NCBI GenBank assembly: GCA_023460855.1
Contig: JAEWOS010000003.1
Location: forward strand, 1 to 64,000
Length of the DNA: 64,000 nt
Direction of reading: 5' to 3'
From: Bacteroidota bacterium
GTDB lineage: Bacteria > Bacteroidota > Bacteroidia > Flavobacteriales > Weeksellaceae
This document shows, in pieces, positions 28,355 to 37,808 of the stretch. The position numbers and the translations under genes are program-made. Position 1 is the stretch's first letter; each line of letters opens with the position of its first letter. A model generated the notes under the pieces. The model searched no databases. It saw only the letters and a list, made by a program, of their open reading frames with translations, and was not told the DNA's origin.

Positions 28355-29358
28355 CTGTTGTTATAAAAGTGTCCAGGAAAAGCATCCTCAGGTTTTTCTC
28401 TCAAAATATTCAGCAAAAACCATGACTTCAGAAATCCGTAACCATAGGAGAACATTTGAATATAAGCGGAAATAACTGCCATTGCGGCGATGCTGATATT
28501 TTTGGTTTTGATGAGTGCATGAATCAGTAACAGCACAGTATAAAGGCCGTAGAGCATCAGTATGAAGCTTCGCTGGAAAAAAAAGTATTCCACAACCCCT
28601 AAAAAATAACCGATGAGAAATAGTGAAGGAAATGCGAAGGTCGGTTTCACGTATTTCGGATGACGCTGATTAAGAATTGACCTTGCACAACCAAACTGAT
28701 AGACCTGTTTCGAGAATTTCCCAAAATCTGTTCTGCGTTTATGGTAAACACCAATATCATCAAAAAAAGCAGTGGTGAATCCCTGTTCCCAGAGTGTCAT
28801 CGATAAATCGGGATCTTCGCCGATGCGCATTTCGGAAAAACCGCCAACCTGTTCAAACGCAGACTTTCTCACACCCATATTGAAACTTCTTGGCTGAAAT
28901 TTGGTGACCGCACTTTTGTTTCCGCGAATTCCCCCCGTGGTAAAAACCGAAGTCATCGAATATGAAATAGCTTTCTGCATCAGGTTGAAACCGCGGTGCG
29001 CCTTATCAGCTCCGCCAAAAGCATCACACGGAATTTCGGCAATATTTTTTTTGATGTTTTCAATATAATCCTCTTCCACAATCACATCGGAATCCACAAA
29101 AACCAGCCAGTCATTTTTAGCACGTCTCGCTCCGTAATTGCGTGAAAGTCCGGGACCGGAATTGGTCTTTCGGAAAAACTGAATATCCAACATTTCTTCA
29201 AACATTTCGATGGTCGGCCGCAAATCAATCTTGGAACCGTCGTCCACAACAATCACCTCAAAATCTTTATCTGTTTGATGTGAAAGCGAATTCAGCAGCT
29301 CGAAAAGTTCATCTTTCCGGTTAAAAATTGCGATGACAATAGAAATGGTTGGCCTCAT
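28351..29358 (-). CDS. glycosyltransferase family 2, membrane-anchored
   Basis: 335 residues. The GT-A domain shows TISIVIAIFNRKDELFELLN and VIVVDDGSKIDL (nucleotide-binding Asp), WLVFVDSDVIVEED (DxD-type metal motif) and EDPDLSMTLWEQG, an ED motif near 185. Two or more hydrophobic spans near the C-terminus (FAFPSLFLIGYFLGVVEYFFF, ILMLYGLYTVLLLIHALI) anchor it to the inner membrane. It transfers a sugar from a nucleotide donor to a lipid or glycan acceptor; the specificity is unknown. The 86-residue membrane protein gene overlaps its stop codon. Confidence 0.88.
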   Translation of the reverse strand: MRPTISIVIAIFNRKDELFELLNSLSHQTDKDFEVIVVDDGSKIDLRPTIEMFEEMLDIQFFRKTNSGPGLSRNYGARRAKNDWLVFVDSDVIVEEDYIENIKKNIAEIPCDAFGGADKAHRGFNLMQKAISYSMTSVFTTGGIRGNKSAVTKFQPRSFNMGVRKSAFEQVGGFSEMRIGEDPDLSMTLWEQGFTTAFFDDIGVYHKRRTDFGKFSKQVYQFGCARSILNQRHPKYVKPTFAFPSLFLIGYFLGVVEYFFFQRSFILMLYGLYTVLLLIHALIKTKNISIAAMAVISAYIQMFSYGYGFLKSWFLLNILREKPEDAFPGHFYNNR

Positions 29359-29451
29359 TTCAGGTTTTTAAAATGTTCAGTGCTTTCATCCTTCTTTCTG
29401 CTGCTTGGAAAAAGTTTCAAAAAACTCAGGATTATATCTTACAGAACCCAA

Positions 29452-30615
29452 TTATTTTTCAGTTTTGTGTGTTTTCTTGCTTCCTTCATACATCTCATAC
29501 TGCAGAAATCTCGTCTCCAGTTTGCCGTTAAACAGTTTGATTTTTCGTGAAGGCCGCAGACCGATTTTTTTTACCGCTTCCAAATCTGAAGAAATAAGCC
29601 ACGCCAAAGTATTTGGATATCCGCTTTTAAAGGTATCCCCTATTTTTTTGTAGAAATCGGCATCGTTAATTGCAATTCTTTCGTCGTAAGGCGGATTGAA
29701 AACCATCAGCAACGGAAAGTGTTCCTTCTCAGACCCGAAAAAATTCTGTTTCCGAACTTCAATCACTTCTTCCAGTTCTGCTGCTTCTATATTTATTTTC
29801 GCAGCGTTCAGCATTCTCGAATCGATATCATAACCCGTGATTTTTCCATCGAAATCTGATATTCTGTTAACTCTGAATTCCTTTATTTTCCTGAAAAGGT
29901 CTTCATCATAATTCTTCCAGTTCTGAAATGCAAATCTCTTCCTGAAAATCTGCGCAGGCATGTTTAGCGCAATCATGGCGGCTTCAATCAGCAGCGTTCC
30001 GCTACCGCACATCGGATCCAGAAAATTTCCTTTTCCGTCCCAGCCTGCAACCTGCAGCATTCCGGAAGCCAGAACCTCATTCAGCGGAGCTTCGCCCTGT
30101 TCTTTGCGATAGCCGCGTTTAAACAGCGGATCTCCGGAAGAATCCAGCGCAATGGTAATTTGGTTACGGTCGATATGCAGATTGAATTTGATATCGGCAT
30201 TTTTAGGATCTACGTTTGGCCGGTGACCGAATTTATTGCGGAAATAATCGGCAATCGCGTCCTTCATTTTAAGACTAATAAACTGCGAATGCTTAAAATT
30301 ATCCGAATAAACCGTAGAATCGATTGAAAATGTCTGACTGATATCGAGATAATCTTCCCAGTTGAATTTCGACAGCCGGTTGTAGAATTTGTATTCATTT
30401 GCAGCCTCAAACTCGAAAATGGGAACCAGAACCTTAACGGCCGTCCGCGCCGAGTAATTCACTTTGTACAGAAAACCGAGATCACCAACGCAGTTCACCG
30501 CCCGGTTTTTTACCTCAACATCTCTTCCGCCCAGTTTTTTCACTTCTTCGGCCAGAATATTCTCCAGTCCGAAAAACGTTTTGATCTGAATTTTTAAATT
30601 ATCTGGATCTGTCAT
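29452..30615 (-). CDS. THUMP-domain class I SAM-dependent RNA methyltransferase (RlmL/TrmN family)
   Basis: 387 residues. An N-terminal ferredoxin-like/THUMP region (about 5-160, including YRKEQGEAPLNEVLASGM at its end) is followed by a Rossmann methyltransferase domain with FLDPMCGSGTLLIEAAMIAL (SAM-binding motif I) and VFNPPYDERI (NPPY motif IV), the signature of N2-guanine methyltransferases. The size matches the stand-alone homologue of the RlmL N-terminal half, which forms m2G in 23S rRNA or tRNA. Exact target not decided. It is a single gene, divergent from the methyltransferase at 30703. Confidence 0.88.
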   Translation of the reverse strand: MTDPDNLKIQIKTFFGLENILAEEVKKLGGRDVEVKNRAVNCVGDLGFLYKVNYSARTAVKVLVPIFEFEAANEYKFYNRLSKFNWEDYLDISQTFSIDSTVYSDNFKHSQFISLKMKDAIADYFRNKFGHRPNVDPKNADIKFNLHIDRNQITIALDSSGDPLFKRGYRKEQGEAPLNEVLASGMLQVAGWDGKGNFLDPMCGSGTLLIEAAMIALNMPAQIFRKRFAFQNWKNYDEDLFRKIKEFRVNRISDFDGKITGYDIDSRMLNAAKINIEAAELEEVIEVRKQNFFGSEKEHFPLLMVFNPPYDERIAINDADFYKKIGDTFKSGYPNTLAWLISSDLEAVKKIGLRPSRKIKLFNGKLETRFLQYEMYEGSKKTHKTEK

Positions 30616-30690
30616 TTTGCAAAGTTAACTTTTTACTCAGGCATAGCAGAAACTACCGCGTTGTAAGTGATGAATTCCGCGCAAAATACA

Positions 30691-30698
30691 TAATTTTG
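30691..30698 (+). promoter_or_regulatory. predicted promoter box 4 nt from a start codon
   Basis: TAATTTTG, a match to TAnnTTTG, is followed after 4 nt by the ATG at 30703, as at holB and polA. Confidence 0.5.
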
Positions 30699-30702
30699 CC
30701 AA

Positions 30703-31446
30703 ATGGCCTGGTTCAAAACGTGGTTTAACACCCCTTATTATCATCTGCTGTACCAAAACCGCGATTATGCGGAAGCGGAAAATTTTATTTCCAACCTGGT
30801 TTCCACGTTGGAAATTCCAAAAAATTCAGAAATCATAGACCTCGCCTGCGGAAAAGGGCGACATTCCGTTTTCTTAAATAAACTCGGATACAGCGTTCTG
30901 GGACTGGATCTGTCCGAAGAAAGCATCGCTCACAATCAGGAATTTGAAAAGGACGGAATTCCTTATCTGAAATTTGAAGTTCATGATATGCGCGAACCGA
31001 TTGACAGTAAGCCCGTGGAAGTAGTGGTAAATCTTTTTACGAGTTTCGGTTATTTTGAAAGTCACGAAGAAGATGATGCCGTATTCAAATCCGTTTATAA
31101 TGTGCTGAAACCGGGTGGAATTTTTGTACTGGATTTTCTCAATGAGCAGTACGTAAAAAACACCCTGGTTCCGCAACAGGATATTATCCGCGGCGAAATA
31201 AAATTCGACATCAGAAAACGGATTGAAAACCATCATGTAATCAAGGACATCATTTTTGCAGATGACGGTGAAGAATACCACTTTTATGAGCAGGTAAAGC
31301 TTCATTCGCATGAAGAAATTGAAGAATTTGCCCGTACAAATCAGTTTTCTGTGAAACGCATCTTCGGAGATTATCATTTACATGAATTCGATCCTGAAAC
31401 TTCACCACGCTGCATTATGGTTCTGGTGAAGGAATCGCAAATATAA
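30703..31446 (+). CDS. class I SAM-dependent methyltransferase
   Basis: 247 residues. Motif I reads IIDLACGKGRHSVFLNKLG (about 45-63), followed by an acidic residue at the ribose-binding position in VLGLDLSEESI, and VVVNLFTSFGYFE at motif IV. The C-terminal half is beta-rich and unlike the small-molecule methyltransferases of known role. The substrate is unknown. Only 8 nt separate it from the ZIP transporter gene, so the two are probably cotranscribed. Confidence 0.88.
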   Translation: MAWFKTWFNTPYYHLLYQNRDYAEAENFISNLVSTLEIPKNSEIIDLACGKGRHSVFLNKLGYSVLGLDLSEESIAHNQEFEKDGIPYLKFEVHDMREPIDSKPVEVVVNLFTSFGYFESHEEDDAVFKSVYNVLKPGGIFVLDFLNEQYVKNTLVPQQDIIRGEIKFDIRKRIENHHVIKDIIFADDGEEYHFYEQVKLHSHEEIEEFARTNQFSVKRIFGDYHLHEFDPETSPRCIMVLVKESQI

Positions 31447-31454
31447 ATACCGCC

Positions 31455-32144
31455 GTGATTTCAATTATTCTTATAGCCAGCGTTCTGGTAGGCGTATTAT
31501 TCGGACGTTTTTTCGGCGGTCAGCAGAAAATCGCTAAGCATCTGTTGATCATCAGTGCCGGGTTTATGATTACAATATGCCTTACGGAGATTTTTCCGCA
31601 GATTTATCATGAAGAAAGTAAGAATCTTGGATTGTGGGTAATTGGCGGCGTTCTGCTGCAAATGCTTCTGGAAAATATGACGAAAGGTTTCGAGCACGGC
31701 CATTACCATCATCATTCCGAGAAAGACATTCTTCCTGTTGCCCTGATTATCGGAATGTTTATTCATGCTTTTATTGAAGGAATTCCTCTGGCCAACGAAA
31801 CAGAAGTTTTTTCGGGCTATCTTCAGGGAATCGTGATCCACAACATCCCGATTTCATTTATTCTTGGTGCTTTTTTGTTCCGTCACCGGAAATTTCAGGC
31901 GAGTTCGTGGCTGGTGATCACGCTGTTCGCGCTCGCATCACCACTTGGAATTTATACAGGAAAATATTTTAATCCGGAATGGACGCCGTATTTTCTGGCT
32001 ATTGTCGGTGGTATTTTCCTCCATATTTCTTCAGTAATTATTTTCGAAAGCAATAAAAACCACAATACAGACTGGACAAAGATTGGCCTGGTTATTCTCG
32101 GAGTGGTTGCTGCTGTTCTTTTACATACTACGCATCATCATTAA
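31455..32144 (+). CDS. ZIP family divalent metal transporter
   Basis: 229 residues with about eight hydrophobic spans. The HAFIEGIPLANE motif in TM4 and HNIPISFILGAF in TM5 are the ZIP metal-site signatures (H-x-x-x-E and H-N-x-P). A His-rich loop (GHYHHHSEKD) lies between TM3 and TM4 and the protein ends THHH. ZIP proteins import Zn, Fe or Mn into the cytoplasm. Start is GTG at 31455 because no ATG precedes the first span. It is coupled to the upstream methyltransferase gene and ends in a shared terminator. Confidence 0.92.
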   Translation: MISIILIASVLVGVLFGRFFGGQQKIAKHLLIISAGFMITICLTEIFPQIYHEESKNLGLWVIGGVLLQMLLENMTKGFEHGHYHHHSEKDILPVALIIGMFIHAFIEGIPLANETEVFSGYLQGIVIHNIPISFILGAFLFRHRKFQASSWLVITLFALASPLGIYTGKYFNPEWTPYFLAIVGGIFLHISSVIIFESNKNHNTDWTKIGLVILGVVAAVLLHTTHHH

Positions 32145-32149
32145 ATACA

Positions 32150-32176
32150 AAAAGCCGCAATTTATTGCGGCCTTTT
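32150..32176. terminator. bidirectional terminator
   Basis: GCCGCAA (32154-32160) pairs with TTGCGGC (32165-32171) over TTTA, flanked by A-run and T-run; it serves the ZIP gene and the convergent outer-membrane gene. Confidence 0.8.
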
Positions 32177-32196
32177 ATGTCTAGTGTTAGTTGCTA

Positions 32197-33642
32197 CTAG
32201 AATTTAAATCCTAAACCCAGCATCACATTATTTCTCACGTTCTTAACTTCGGAAACCGCATAATTCGTTGCAGAAACATCGAAGTTTCCCGAATGATAAC
32301 CTGAAGAATAGTAAGGAGAAGCATTCATCACCTGTCCATAAAGGAACGGGTTGCTGTAAGTTGACTGCTGATTCTGGTACGTTACATCGAGGAAAAATTT
32401 CTTCCAGTCGTAACCAAGACCGAGTCCGAAAGTATTTCGTTTGGACGCGATCAGATTCTCAAATCCGAACTCACCTGTAGAACCGGAACCGGAGTAAGCA
32501 GAAACAGAAATTCCGTCTAATGGACTGGTCGCATGCGCGAAACCTCCTCTTAATCTGAAACCTGCGATCCTGTACTCTGCTCCCACTTTAAATTCATGGG
32601 TGTTCATATAATAGTCGTTGAAGAAATTGTTCAGTTCTGTCTCGGCATCGCCATAAACCGTATACTGTGGTTTGGTCAGACCTACAACATAATCCACGTT
32701 CAGTGCAAAATTCTTATTAGGTACAACGGCTGCACTCAAAGTTGCAGTTAGCGGTGTTCTGAACCTGCGGTTTTCTGCGAGTGTTTCCACGCTCATATAT
32801 CCGGCAGAATCGGTGTAATAATCGCTGTAAAGTCTTTCGATAGTCCACCACGTTGGCGTTTCAAGCGCTGCACCTAAACGCACCATATTACTTACTTTAC
32901 CGATTACACCAATATTCAGCGCAATTCCGCTGGATTCTTCGGAGTAAGGCGTATACTGTTTGTAGTAATTATCTACTGTGTTATCCAGATCCAGATGAAA
33001 CTGTGCCGTATCATACTGTTCAAGGGAAATTCCTTTAAACTTAAGACCACCACCAATATAAAACCGGTTTTGGATATTGGCACCAACTCCTACTCCTACA
33101 TCGCTTAAAAGACCGACACGATCATATGCATGCCGTTGCAAAGTAAGATTTCCGGTCACCGGATTGTTCGTAACATCCAGCAGACTTTTTTGAATGACAA
33201 TATTTGAGTTCCCTGGTGTTTCAATATAATCGTCCAGCGTCCTGTTACTCAAATTAAATCCAACATTTACAAACTTCACCGGACTTTCCGGATTTTCAGG
33301 CTGAAAAGCAATCAGGGCCGAAAGATTTTTCAGTGAGCCAGCTCTGTTGGTATAAGAACTGGAAGCGGATGCCATCGTCGACGTATTTTCGTAGCTGCTG
33401 ATTCCCAGCGTACCGGTAAGATTGCTGGCAATCGCCACTCCCAATCCGGCCGGATTGGTAAGAAGTGAAGTTGCTTCACCTCCCAACGCTCCGTTTGAAC
33501 CTGCCATCGCATCAAATTTCGCTGATGCGCCGATTGATTTATCTGAGTACACATCTACTGCATTTCTGATTGTGGAAACATCCTGCGCCTTAGCGAAGAA
33601 AACTGCTGCCACACTCAAAACAGCTAAAGATCTTTTTATCAT
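32197..33642 (-). CDS. outer-membrane transport protein, OmpP1/FadL/TodX family
   Basis: 481 residues with signal peptide MIKRSLAVLSVAAVFFAKAQ. The mature N-terminus (AMAGSNGALGGEATSLLTNPAGLG) has the hatch-plus-NPA motif of the FadL family, and the rest alternates beta strands ending VMLGLGFKF, with terminal Phe. FadL-type barrels carry hydrophobic molecules across the outer membrane. Substrate not known. The gene starts 25 nt behind the Gly/Trp/Tyr-rich lipoprotein on the same strand and is probably its operon partner. Confidence 0.9.
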   Translation of the reverse strand: MIKRSLAVLSVAAVFFAKAQDVSTIRNAVDVYSDKSIGASAKFDAMAGSNGALGGEATSLLTNPAGLGVAIASNLTGTLGISSYENTSTMASASSSYTNRAGSLKNLSALIAFQPENPESPVKFVNVGFNLSNRTLDDYIETPGNSNIVIQKSLLDVTNNPVTGNLTLQRHAYDRVGLLSDVGVGVGANIQNRFYIGGGLKFKGISLEQYDTAQFHLDLDNTVDNYYKQYTPYSEESSGIALNIGVIGKVSNMVRLGAALETPTWWTIERLYSDYYTDSAGYMSVETLAENRRFRTPLTATLSAAVVPNKNFALNVDYVVGLTKPQYTVYGDAETELNNFFNDYYMNTHEFKVGAEYRIAGFRLRGGFAHATSPLDGISVSAYSGSGSTGEFGFENLIASKRNTFGLGLGYDWKKFFLDVTYQNQQSTYSNPFLYGQVMNASPYYSSGYHSGNFDVSATNYAVSEVKNVRNNVMLGLGFKF

Positions 33643-33667
33643 TTCTAGTTTTGCTAATTAATTATAA

Positions 33668-34699
33668 TTATCTGAATCCTCCGGATCTTGAGCCTGAAGA
33701 ACCACCTCTGAATCCTCCTCCAGATGAACCGCTGTTAAAGCCACCGCTGTTTCCTCTCACGCCGCTGTTATTTCTAAAACCGCTGTTCGATGGACGCTGC
33801 TGTTGCTGCTGTACGCTGTTGTTATATCTTGGAATTGCACGAGGCCTTGTCTGTTGCTGCTGAATAGTCGAATTCGGATTTCTGTAGCTTCTTCTTGGAG
33901 TAATGGCAGAATTCTGATTGACATTCTGTGACGGATTAGAAAAACCGCGTGCCTGCTGTACCTGAGAATTCACAATACCGTTGCGGAAGCCACTGTTGGT
34001 TCCTACTCTGTTTCCGAAAGGCGAACCGTTGTTCATGTAAGAATTAAATCCTCTCCCAACAGTACCGCTTCTTTGGTAGCGCGGATAATTTCCGCCATAA
34101 TAATATGGATTATATCCGTAAGCGCCGTAACCGTAATAAAGTGGTGAATAATAATTCCAGAATGGGCTGTATCCGAACATATAAGGATTATATCCTCCCC
34201 ATCCCCAGCTCATATAAGGATTGTAGCCGAACCATGATCCGTAGCCCCAGCCCCAGTTCATGCCCATTCCCATACCGAAGCCGGAACCCCAGCCCCAGCC
34301 CATACCAAGCCCGGAACCCCAATATGGATATCCCCATGGACCCCATGCGCCCCAGGAATTATCATAAATATTGGTTTCTTCACCGGCATAAAGACCCCAG
34401 TCGGAATCGTTTCCGTTCCACTGGCTGTATTTATTTTCCTGCTCGTACTGATGAAGACGGCTGTTGTCGATAACGCTGTTTTCGTAATAATCATAATAAC
34501 CTCCGACCTGATTGCCGTTATTCTGAACGACAACCCCTTCAGGAAGTGTATCTGTTTCAGGATCATAGTAAACGCCGTCTGTCTCGCTATAGCCACCAAC
34601 GTGAGCACCGCAGGACATCAGAATCATACTGCCTGAAACTGCCAGTACCGCTTTACTGATGAAGCGTTCTGACAACTGGTTGAATATATTTTTTTTCAT
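33668..34699 (-). CDS. Gly/Trp/Tyr-rich low-complexity lipoprotein
   Basis: 343 residues from the ATG at 34699 (the 12 upstream codons in frame precede the signal). Signal peptide with lipobox LMSC, Cys30. The first 110 residues are acidic and polar. Residues about 115-215 are a repetitive aromatic stretch (WGWG, YNPYMSWGWGGYNPYMFGY, YYGYGAYGYNPYYYGG), then an Asn/Gln-rich stretch with Q-runs near 290-315 and a Gly/Ser/Arg C-terminus with FRGG and SGGFR repeats. No fold or family recognised. The composition resembles adhesive or matrix proteins. The gene heads a probable operon with the FadL-type barrel 25 nt downstream. Confidence 0.8.
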   Translation of the reverse strand: MKKNIFNQLSERFISKAVLAVSGSMILMSCGAHVGGYSETDGVYYDPETDTLPEGVVVQNNGNQVGGYYDYYENSVIDNSRLHQYEQENKYSQWNGNDSDWGLYAGEETNIYDNSWGAWGPWGYPYWGSGLGMGWGWGSGFGMGMGMNWGWGYGSWFGYNPYMSWGWGGYNPYMFGYSPFWNYYSPLYYGYGAYGYNPYYYGGNYPRYQRSGTVGRGFNSYMNNGSPFGNRVGTNSGFRNGIVNSQVQQARGFSNPSQNVNQNSAITPRRSYRNPNSTIQQQQTRPRAIPRYNNSVQQQQQRPSNSGFRNNSGVRGNSGGFNSGSSGGGFRGGSSGSRSGGFR

Positions 34700-34705
34700 A
34701 GTAAA

Positions 34706-34732
34706 TTGAGATTTATTTTTTAAATATCTTTG
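34706..34732 (+). promoter_or_regulatory. predicted proS promoter (TTG-16-TATCTTTG)
   Basis: TTG at 34706-34708 and TATCTTTG at 34725-34732, spaced by 16 nt. It lies 127 nt before the proS ATG, leaving a long leader that I see nothing specific in. Confidence 0.5.
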
Positions 34733-34859
34733 CACCTTATTGAGCTAAAACTGTACCAATTATCAATGTTTAACACGTAAAAATACATTTTTAATTTGGA
34801 TAGCAGAAAGGTAAAAAAGTTAAAAGGAATATCAGGAAAAAATAATTATCACTAAATAG

Positions 34860-36335
34860 ATGGCAAAACTTACAACGAGAAGCGAAGATTACAGTAAATG
34901 GTATAATGAACTGGTGGTGAAAGCAGATCTGGCTGAAAATTCCGGGGTGCGCGGATGTATGGTAATCAAACCTTACGGATATGCCATCTGGGAGAAAATG
35001 CGCGATGAACTGGACCGCAAATTCAAAGAAACAGGACACCAAAATGCTTATTTCCCGCTATTCGTTCCCAAAAGCCTTTTTGAAGCTGAAGAGAAAAATG
35101 CAGAAGGCTTTGCAAAAGAATGTGCAGTTGTAACACACTACCGTCTTAAAACCGATCCGGATAATCCTCAAAAACTCATTGTGGATCCCGAAGCAAAACT
35201 TGAAGAAGAGCTGATTGTAAGACCTACTTCCGAAGCAATTATCTGGAACACCTATAAATCCTGGATTCAGTCCTACCGCGATTTACCTATTCTCATCAAC
35301 CAGTGGGCAAATGTGGTTCGCTGGGAAATGCGCACCAGACTTTTTCTGCGTACAGCAGAATTCTTGTGGCAGGAAGGTCATACTGCACACGCCACAAGGG
35401 AAGAGGCCGTGGAGGAAACTGAAAAAATGCTGGACGTATATGCAGAATTCGCGGAGAATTTCATGGCTGTTCCTGTAATTAAAGGCATCAAAACCCCTTC
35501 CGAAAGATTTGCCGGAGCAGAAGAAACTTATTGTATAGAAGCCCTTATGCAGGATGGAAAAGCGCTGCAGGCAGGAACTTCGCATTTCCTGGGACAGAAT
35601 TTTGCAGAAGCATTTGACGTAAAATTCACAAACCGCGAAGGAAAAACTGAATTTGCATGGGCAACTTCATGGGGCGTTTCTACAAGGCTTATGGGAGCAC
35701 TGATTATGGCACATTCCGATGATAACGGACTGGTGCTTCCGCCAACGCTTGCTCCGATTCAGGTGGTGATCGTGCCAATTTTTAAAGGAGCAGAACAGCT
35801 TAAGCAAATCGGTGAGGTAGCCAATGAACTGATGGTGAAACTGAAGTCCAAAGGAATTTCTGTAAAATTCGATGATGACGATCAAAACAAACCAGGCTGG
35901 AAATTCGCGGAATATGAACTGAAAGGAGTACCGGTAAGAATAGCAATGGGCGCGCGCGATCTCGAAAACAAAACAGTGGAAATCGCAAGAAGAGATACGC
36001 TGACCAAAGATGTGCAGCCGCTTGAAAATATTGAAAATTATATTGAAGATCTTCTTCAGCAGATTCAGAAGAATATATATGACCGTGCGTTTACGTTTCG
36101 TAATAATAACATTACCGAGGTGAATTCCTACGAAGAATTCAAAACTGTTCTTGAGGAAAAAGGCGGATTCATTTCTGCGCACTGGGATGGCAGTGAAGAG
36201 GAAGAGGAACAGATTAAAGAAGAGACTAAAGCAACGATCAGATGCATTCCTTTAGATGCCAAAGAGGAAGAAGGAATTTCGATGATTACGGGCAAAACTT
36301 CAAAGCGCCGGGTAATTTTCGCAAAAGCTTACTAA
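34860..36335 (+). CDS. proS: prolyl-tRNA synthetase, short archaeal/eukaryotic-type
   Basis: 491 residues. Class II motifs: [16 protein letters not shown] (motif 1 region), [20 protein letters not shown] with [10 protein letters not shown] (motif 2) and [20 protein letters not shown] (motif 3). The absence of the ~180-residue editing insertion and the length put it in the archaeal/eukaryotic-type clade, shared by many Bacteroidetes. It charges tRNA-Pro in the cytoplasm. A C-terminal zinc-binding-like domain end ([12 protein letters not shown]) closes the protein with the conserved terminal Tyr. Confidence 0.97.
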   Translation: MAKLTTRSEDYSKWYNELVVKADLAENSGVRGCMVIKPYGYAIWEKMRDELDRKFKETGHQNAYFPLFVPKSLFEAEEKNAEGFAKECAVVTHYRLKTDPDNPQKLIVDPEAKLEEELIVRPTSEAIIWNTYKSWIQSYRDLPILINQWANVVRWEMRTRLFLRTAEFLWQEGHTAHATREEAVEETEKMLDVYAEFAENFMAVPVIKGIKTPSERFAGAEETYCIEALMQDGKALQAGTSHFLGQNFAEAFDVKFTNREGKTEFAWATSWGVSTRLMGALIMAHSDDNGLVLPPTLAPIQVVIVPIFKGAEQLKQIGEVANELMVKLKSKGISVKFDDDDQNKPGWKFAEYELKGVPVRIAMGARDLENKTVEIARRDTLTKDVQPLENIENYIEDLLQQIQKNIYDRAFTFRNNNITEVNSYEEFKTVLEEKGGFISAHWDGSEEEEEQIKEETKATIRCIPLDAKEEEGISMITGKTSKRRVIFAKAY

Positions 36336-36406
36336 GTTTATTTCAGGATTTCGGAGTAATTATTATAAAATTATACGCTGACACCTAAGCGTGTTACGAA
36401 ATTGTA

Positions 36407-36414
36407 TACATTTG
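36407..36414 (+). promoter_or_regulatory. predicted promoter of the DUF937-OmpA gene
   Basis: TACATTTG (TAnnTTTG), 30 nt before the ATG at 36445. Confidence 0.45.
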
Positions 36415-36444
36415 CTTCAGTTAACAATTTAAAAATAAACTACT

Positions 36445-37728
36445 ATGTCACTAAACATCATTGATCTGATTAAGGGTCAACTTGGTCCTGCGCTCGTTTC
36501 GCAGGCATCTACGAATTTTGGTGAAAGCGAATCAGGAATTTCCAAAGCAATCAGCGGTCTTTTGCCTGCAGTTGTTGGCGGACTTGCGAACAATGCAAGC
36601 AACCCGACTGTACTGGATTCTTTGACCGGTGCTCACAACAATGGACTTCTTGGTAACCTTTTAGGTAACACTACCAACAATTCACTGATTTCTACAGTGC
36701 TTTCTGCAATCTTTGGAGACAAAGTAGCCGGTTTGGTTAACTCTATATCCAGTTTTGCAGGTATCGGAAACGGCAGTGCCAATTCACTTCTGAATATGGT
36801 AACTGGTGCAACACTGGGTTCAGTTGGAAAATATGCTGCAGAAAACAATCTGGACAGATCCGGAATCAGTTCTTTACTGAGCGATCAGAAAGGAATTGTA
36901 TCTACCCTTCTTCCTGCAGGGCTTTCCCTGGCTTCCTTAGGTCTTGGAAACTGGTTTGGCGGTGATGATACTGTAAGAACAGCTACTGGAAATGTTCGTC
37001 ACGACGAGCCTAAAGTAGAAGTTCACAGAGCAGGTGAAACACACGTAAATGTTGACAGAAATGACAACAATGGCGGAGGTTCAATCTGGAAATGGTTATT
37101 GCCTTTAATCCTTCTTCTGGGTCTTGGTTACCTTCTTTGGAAGCAGTGCGGCAACAAAGATACTACTGCAACTACAACTACCGTAGATTCTGTAGATTAC
37201 GTTACTGATACTACTGCAATTATCGCAGATACTACCGCTACTATTGACGGAAACAGAACTACTACAGATATCGATCTGAACGGAACTCCGATCCAGGGTT
37301 ATGCCGGTGGAATGGAATCCAGAATGATTGATTATCTAAAAGGCGGAAGCTATGACAACGCAACAGATGATGCTCTGAAAGATACCTGGTATAACTTCGA
37401 TAACGTTAATTTCGAATTTGGAAAATCTGACGTAATTACACCTGAATCTGTTGGTCAGCTTGAAAACCTTGCTGCAATTCTGAAAGCTTATCCAAATGCT
37501 AAAATCAAAATTGGAGGTTACACCGACAAAAAAGGTGATGATGCTGCTAACAAGCAACTTTCTCAGGCGAGAGCTGATTATATCCAGCAGAGACTTACTT
37601 CCCTTGGTGTAGGTTCTCAGGTAATCGGCGCTGAAGGTTATGGTGAAGAATTCGCAACGGTTGCAGAAACTGCAAGTGATGAAGCAAGAGAAGCTGACAG
37701 AAAAATGGCTGTTAGATTCGCAAAATAA
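36445..37728 (+). CDS. DUF937 - transmembrane - OmpA fusion protein
   Basis: 427 residues with no signal peptide. Residues 1-170 are a helical Gly/Ser/Leu-rich DUF937 (YidB-like) domain (MSLNIIDLIKGQLGPALVSQ). After an acidic/His linker one membrane span lies at about 214-232 (WKWLLPLILLLGLGYLLW). A Thr/Asp-rich spacer leads to an OmpA C-terminal peptidoglycan-binding domain (about 310-427; IKIGGYTDKKGDDAANKQLS and LSQARADYIQQRL). By topology the DUF937 part should be cytoplasmic and the OmpA part periplasmic, linking an inner-membrane protein to the cell wall. The role is unknown. It is flanked by its own promoter and terminator. Confidence 0.88.
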   Translation: MSLNIIDLIKGQLGPALVSQASTNFGESESGISKAISGLLPAVVGGLANNASNPTVLDSLTGAHNNGLLGNLLGNTTNNSLISTVLSAIFGDKVAGLVNSISSFAGIGNGSANSLLNMVTGATLGSVGKYAAENNLDRSGISSLLSDQKGIVSTLLPAGLSLASLGLGNWFGGDDTVRTATGNVRHDEPKVEVHRAGETHVNVDRNDNNGGGSIWKWLLPLILLLGLGYLLWKQCGNKDTTATTTTVDSVDYVTDTTAIIADTTATIDGNRTTTDIDLNGTPIQGYAGGMESRMIDYLKGGSYDNATDDALKDTWYNFDNVNFEFGKSDVITPESVGQLENLAAILKAYPNAKIKIGGYTDKKGDDAANKQLSQARADYIQQRLTSLGVGSQVIGAEGYGEEFATVAETASDEAREADRKMAVRFAK

Positions 37729-37748
37729 TCCGGAAATTCCGGTATAAA

Positions 37749-37784
37749 TAATCCCGCTTCATTTTGAGGCGGGATTACTTTTTT
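37749..37784 (+). terminator. Rho-independent terminator
   Basis: ATCCCGCTTC (37751-37760) pairs with GAGGCGGGAT (37766-37775), one wobble, followed by a T-run from 37779. Confidence 0.85.
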
Positions 37785-37808
37785 ATAAAAATCTAACACG
37801 ACGGATGA

